DNA of 6,552 nucleotides. Origin: Oscillospiraceae bacterium (GTDB taxonomy: Bacteria; Bacillota; Clostridia; Saccharofermentanales; Saccharofermentanaceae). The notes beneath the pieces are model-generated. The model did no database searches and was not told the DNA's origin. It saw nothing but the letters and a program-made list of their open reading frames with translations. Below, one piece after another: positions 5,781 through 6,552 of the stretch (the first letter of the stretch is position 1; every line of letters begins with the position of its first letter). Location of the stretch: positions 1 through 6,552 of the forward strand of contig CADCQX010000444.1 of NCBI GenBank assembly GCA_902803695.1, written 5' to 3'. Both the position numbers and the translations under genes were made by a program.

Positions 5781-6473
5781 ATGGATGATTTTTACAGAAA
5801 AGTAACCAAAGGACGTTTCTACAGATTCGGAGAAAAGCTCTCCGAACTCATGACCCTGTCGCTTTTATGGTTTGTCTTTTGTCTGCCGGTGATCACATTT
5901 GTTCCTTCATGCGCAGCTCTTTATTATTCAACCCGCAAAAGGAAATATAACAGATCCGGCGCACTTTCAAAGGACTTCATGCATTCATTCAAGTCAAATA
6001 TTAAACAAGGTATAGTTATTAATCTTATTTATTTAATATATACAGCCATTACAGCAGCCAATATCTTCATCGGCTATTACGGGATCGGAGACATCAAACT
6101 TCCGTCGTTCTATTTCCCGTTGAGCCTTCTTTTGATACTTCCGCTCATGTTCTCTTTCCCGTTCGTTATCCCGTGCCTGGCAAGATACGATAATACGACC
6201 AAGAACATGTTCATCAACGGATTTACCCTGTCGACACTTTACTTCGGAAAGAGCATTCTGGTCTGCCTTACCATGTTGGTCACATTGGCAGTACTTGTTG
6301 TATTCCCTCCTTCTTTACTGTTCCTCCCGGCCCTGTCAGCTGATTTCATAACAGGTTCTCTCGAAAAAGCTTTCGTATACACCGAGAATAAAATGAAAAG
6401 CAGATCGGAACAGGACCAGAGCGAAGACGAAGAAGATACTCCATCAGATAACAAAACATCAACGGAGGTATAA
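5781..6473 (+). CDS. DUF624 (YesL-like) membrane protein
   Basis: Integral membrane protein of unknown biochemical role, resembling the YesL/DUF624 family, whose members are often encoded with sugar transporters, two-component systems and glycoside-degrading enzymes in Firmicutes. The 230-residue length is close to the usual 200-220. The family-like N-terminal part is visible: a short amphipathic start, a first hydrophobic segment (about 25-49) ending in LPVITFVPSCAALYYSTRK, then a basic loop with DFMHSFKSNIKQG (65-77). Further membrane segments lie at about 76-98, 110-133 and 156-188. The tail from about 206 is hydrophilic and strongly acidic (SEQDQSEDEEDTPSDN), an unusual addition. AAGAGGTG lies 5 nt before the ATG. 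It is divergent from the esterase and is followed without a gap by another gene. The family call is from motif recognition, not a search. Confidence 0.82.
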   Translation: MDDFYRKVTKGRFYRFGEKLSELMTLSLLWFVFCLPVITFVPSCAALYYSTRKRKYNRSGALSKDFMHSFKSNIKQGIVINLIYLIYTAITAANIFIGYYGIGDIKLPSFYFPLSLLLILPLMFSFPFVIPCLARYDNTTKNMFINGFTLSTLYFGKSILVCLTMLVTLAVLVVFPPSLLFLPALSADFITGSLEKAFVYTENKMKSRSEQDQSEDEEDTPSDNKTSTEV

Positions 6474-6552
6474 ATGGAGAAGTATCTCAATATCATCCAG
6501 CTTATAACAGGATTACTTGCTGTCGCCTGCATCTTCATCGGACTCTTCCTGA
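6474..6552 (+). CDS. N-terminal fragment of an unidentified membrane protein
   Basis: The ATG directly follows the TAA of the DUF624 gene and is preceded by CGGAGGT, a good ribosome binding site inside the end of that gene, so the two are almost certainly one transcript with coupled translation. Only 26 codons are present before the window ends: MEKYLNIIQLITGLLAVACI continuing FIGLFL. A short charged start followed by an unbroken hydrophobic helix (about 6-26) points to a signal anchor or first membrane segment. I do not recognise the protein from this much; a small one-or-two-helix protein such as a SecG-type subunit, or a membrane-anchored sensor or enzyme, would all fit. Confidence 0.7.
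   Translation, partial: MEKYLNIIQLITGLLAVACIFIGLFL

Noticed and set aside
6239..6538. Minus-strand open frame overlapping the end of the DUF624 gene and the following start
   Set aside because: It crosses two coupled genes on the other strand, has Ser-rich low-complexity sequence that mirrors the acidic tail codons, and has no supporting ribosome binding site.

Overview
The window looks like a carbohydrate-uptake and de-acetylation locus from a low-to-mid GC Gram-positive bacterium, most likely a gut- or rumen-type member of the Clostridia. The reasons are the strong AGGAGG-type ribosome binding sites, a lipoprotein solute-binding protein with an acidic linker, an LplB/LplC-type pair of sugar permeases, and a YesL-like DUF624 membrane protein. 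No ribosomal RNA, tRNA, CRISPR array, transposase or integrase is visible. The placement to lineage is inference from gene style only.

Layout: positions 1-136 are non-coding and carry the terminator of a minus-strand operon (C-UUCG-G hairpin, 88-107). The operon, read right to left, is permease 1 (3795-2848), permease 2 (2834-1947) and a large lipoprotein sugar-binding protein (1876-137). It starts from a perfect-consensus sigma-70/sigma-A promoter at 3929-3901 with a leader of about 99 nt. The 269-bp gap at 3796-4064 holds that promoter, a cluster of degenerate ACTTG-type repeats in the leader, two dyads upstream of the promoter, and a long hairpin that probably ends the preceding transcript. 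That transcript is a separate minus-strand gene for a cytoplasmic SGNH/SASA-type carbohydrate acetylesterase (5645-4065). A 135-bp divergent promoter region (5646-5780) follows, and then, on the plus strand, a DUF624/YesL-like membrane protein (5781-6473) and the first 26 codons of another membrane protein running off the window (6474-6552).

How the parts fit: the lipoprotein would capture an oligosaccharide outside the cell and the two permeases would import it, powered by an ATPase encoded elsewhere (none is in the window, as is common for this transporter class). The esterase has no signal peptide and would remove acetyl groups from the imported sugar inside the cell. The set recalls yes/lpl-type polysaccharide loci of Bacillus, in which DUF624, a three-gene transporter and an SGNH acetylesterase occur together. 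The substrate cannot be named from sequence.

The most interesting signal is a 14-bp dyad, ACTAGCATACTAGT, between the esterase and the DUF624 gene (5702-5715). It recurs with one mismatch just downstream of the transporter promoter (3877-3890) and is a candidate operator of one regulator controlling all transcription units. Otherwise the window looks like an ordinary sugar-utilisation locus; I see no clear sign of an undescribed defence or mobile system.
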